Source of the DNA: Rhodospirillales bacterium
GTDB lineage: Bacteria; Pseudomonadota; Alphaproteobacteria; Rhodospirillales; 2-12-FULL-67-15
Assembly: GCA_016872535.1 (NCBI GenBank)
Contig: VGZQ01000027.1
Span: forward strand, 1 to 36,077
Direction: 5' to 3'
Length of the DNA: 36,077 bases
Shown: positions 35,133 to 36,077 of the stretch, piece after piece
How the letters are laid out: each line of letters begins with the position of its first letter
Position numbering within the stretch: position 1 is the stretch's first letter
The notes under the pieces: model-generated
Seen by the model: only the letters and a program-made list of their open reading frames with translations
The model's database searches: none
What the model was told of the DNA's origin: nothing
Made by a program: the position numbers and the translations under genes

Positions 35133-35648
35133 TCAGAGTTCCGCCAGGGCCCGGCGATGCAGGTCGGCGCTGTCCTTGCCGTAACAGCAGAAAACGACGC
35201 CGATCAACCCGGAATGGCGCGCGAGCGATTGCGCGACCGCGCGCACGGCGATGCCCGCCGCGCGTTCGGCGGGAAAACCGTAGATGCCGGTCGAGATGGC
35301 GGGGAAGGCCACGGTGGCGAGCTGATGCCCGGCGGCGAGCCTGAGAGATTCGCTGTAGCACGAGGACAGCAGCGCGTCCTCGTTCTCATTGCCGCCTTTC
35401 CAGATCGGCCCGACCGCGTGGATGACGTAGGGCGCCTTTAGGTTGTAGCCCTTGGTGATGCGCGCGCCGCCGGTCGGGCAAGGGCCGACTTCCGCGCACA
35501 CTTCGGCGAGAAGCGGGCCGGCCGCGCGGTGAATGGCGCCGCAAACGCCGCCGCCGGGCGCGAGTTGCTCGTTGGCCGCGTTGACGATCGCGTCCACATC
35601 GAGGGTGGTGATGTCGCCTTCGACGACTCCCATGCGATCGATAGACAT
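35133..35648 (-). CDS. Macrodomain protein, ADP-ribose hydrolase-like (171 aa)
   Basis: A single macrodomain of the MacroD/YmdB type, which binds ADP-ribose and usually removes it from proteins or deacetylates O-acetyl-ADP-ribose. Motifs: VVEGDITTLDVDAIVNAANE, the GGGVCGAIHRAAGP loop, ITKGYNLKAPYVIHAVGPIW, and the phosphate loop FPAISTGIYGFP. ATG 35646-35648; a TATATT -10-like element lies just upstream (minus strand), so the leader must be very short. An in-frame ATG 15 bases further in (MGVVEGDITT) is possible. Divergent from tag and followed closely by the deacetylase gene. Confidence 0.92.
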   Translation of the reverse strand: MSIDRMGVVEGDITTLDVDAIVNAANEQLAPGGGVCGAIHRAAGPLLAEVCAEVGPCPTGGARITKGYNLKAPYVIHAVGPIWKGGNENEDALLSSCYSESLRLAAGHQLATVAFPAISTGIYGFPAERAAGIAVRAVAQSLARHSGLIGVVFCCYGKDSADLHRRALAEL

Positions 35649-35750
35649 GGGATAAATATAGCATTCTCGCGCATTCCGGGTAGTGCCGCCTGGATTTTCG
35701 GCCCAACGGGGACATATCCTTGCCCCGGCAACCTTTTGGGAGGATCGCTC

Positions 35751-36077
35751 GTGAAACGCTGCGCCTGGGCCGGGGACGACCCCCTCTACGTCGCCTATCA
35801 CGACACCGAATGGGGCGTGCCGGCGCGCGACGATGACCGTCTGTTCGAGTTCCTGATCCTCGAGGGCGCACAGGCGGGCCTGAGCTGGATCACGGTCTTG
35901 CGCAAGCGCGAGAATTACCGGCGCGCGTTCGACGGCTTCGATCCGGAAAAGATCGCCCGCTACGGCAAAAGCAAAATAGCGCGCCTGATGCGGGACGCAG
36001 GCATCGTGCGCAACCGATTGAAGATCGAAGGCGCCATCGCCAACGCGCGCGCGTTCCTGGATGTGCGGGACGAATTC
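35751..36077 (+). CDS. tag: DNA-3-methyladenine glycosylase I, N-terminal part (gene runs off the right edge)
   Basis: Removes 3-methyladenine from alkylated DNA. The first 109 residues are seen and match Tag: KRCAWAGDDPLYVAYHDTEWGVP with the zinc-binding Cys and His, RLFEFLILEGAQAGLSWITVLRKRENYRRAFDGFD with the conserved Glu and Trp, and IVRNRLKIEGAIANARAFL. GTG start at 35751 with GGGAGG 6-11 bases upstream. The C-terminal zinc ligands lie outside the window. It is divergent from the macrodomain gene; the 102-base gap must hold both promoters. Confidence 0.94.
   Translation, partial: MKRCAWAGDDPLYVAYHDTEWGVPARDDDRLFEFLILEGAQAGLSWITVLRKRENYRRAFDGFDPEKIARYGKSKIARLMRDAGIVRNRLKIEGAIANARAFLDVRDEF

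Overview
The window is GC-rich chromosomal DNA of an alphaproteobacterium. The gene set and order (infB, nusA, rimP, trmB, metK, XRE regulator, lnt, corC, ybeY, phoH, miaB, fur; and mutS, glnD, murJ, trpS, nfu) point to a free-living member, most likely in or near the Rhodospirillales. Nearly all of it is housekeeping DNA. I see no rRNA, tRNA, CRISPR array, integrase or transposase.

Layout. Bases 1-11864 are a long minus-strand block. Read in the direction of transcription it runs fur, miaB-phoH-ybeY-corC-lnt (a chain of 4-base start/stop overlaps), an XRE regulator, metK-trmB, then rimP-nusA-infB, with infB cut by the window edge. Bases 11958-13952 hold a plus-strand tusA-like gene, then a two-gene DUF4160 / DUF2442-HTH module, then tsaB on the minus strand. 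Bases 13965-15326 encode an unidentified membrane permease that lies upstream of tsaB on the same strand. A plus-strand VanX-like dipeptidase follows. A minus-strand run then reads stress-type protein, maeB, phoX-like, rutE-like, nadB (22996 down to 15969). Bases 23185-32480 are a plus-strand run: mutS-glnD-murJ, trpS, nfu, a strong terminator, and a gdx/sugE guanidinium exporter. An AT-rich gene-free stretch (32481-32924) precedes a Bax-type glucosaminidase gene. The end carries a macrodomain gene and a polysaccharide deacetylase gene on the minus strand, and the start of tag on the plus strand.

How the genes work together. Three translation and transcription factors (RimP, NusA, IF-2) form one operon. 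TrmB, MiaB and TsaB modify tRNA. YbeY, PhoH, CorC and Lnt are a classic conserved cluster for RNA processing and the envelope. MutS and Tag are DNA repair enzymes. GlnD senses nitrogen status, MurJ exports lipid II, and VanX, the Bax protein and the deacetylase act on the cell wall or surface polymers. Nfu supplies Fe-S clusters, which MiaB needs.

Most interesting point. The DUF4160 / DUF2442-HTH pair is a small accessory cassette at the 3' end of tsaB, flanked by an exact 26-bp direct repeat that is itself the tsaB 3' end. The outer copy still reads, in frame, as a TsaB C-terminus with its own stop codon, next to the tusA stop. This looks like integration into the end of tsaB with repair of the gene's tail, but no recombinase is present. 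The cassette has a promoter with a perfect 7-bp-arm palindrome filling the -35/-10 spacer, which suggests autoregulation. A second notable point is the rimP leader, where a predicted promoter is followed by tandem hairpins, the last with a U-tract: a possible attenuator controlling the nusA-infB operon.
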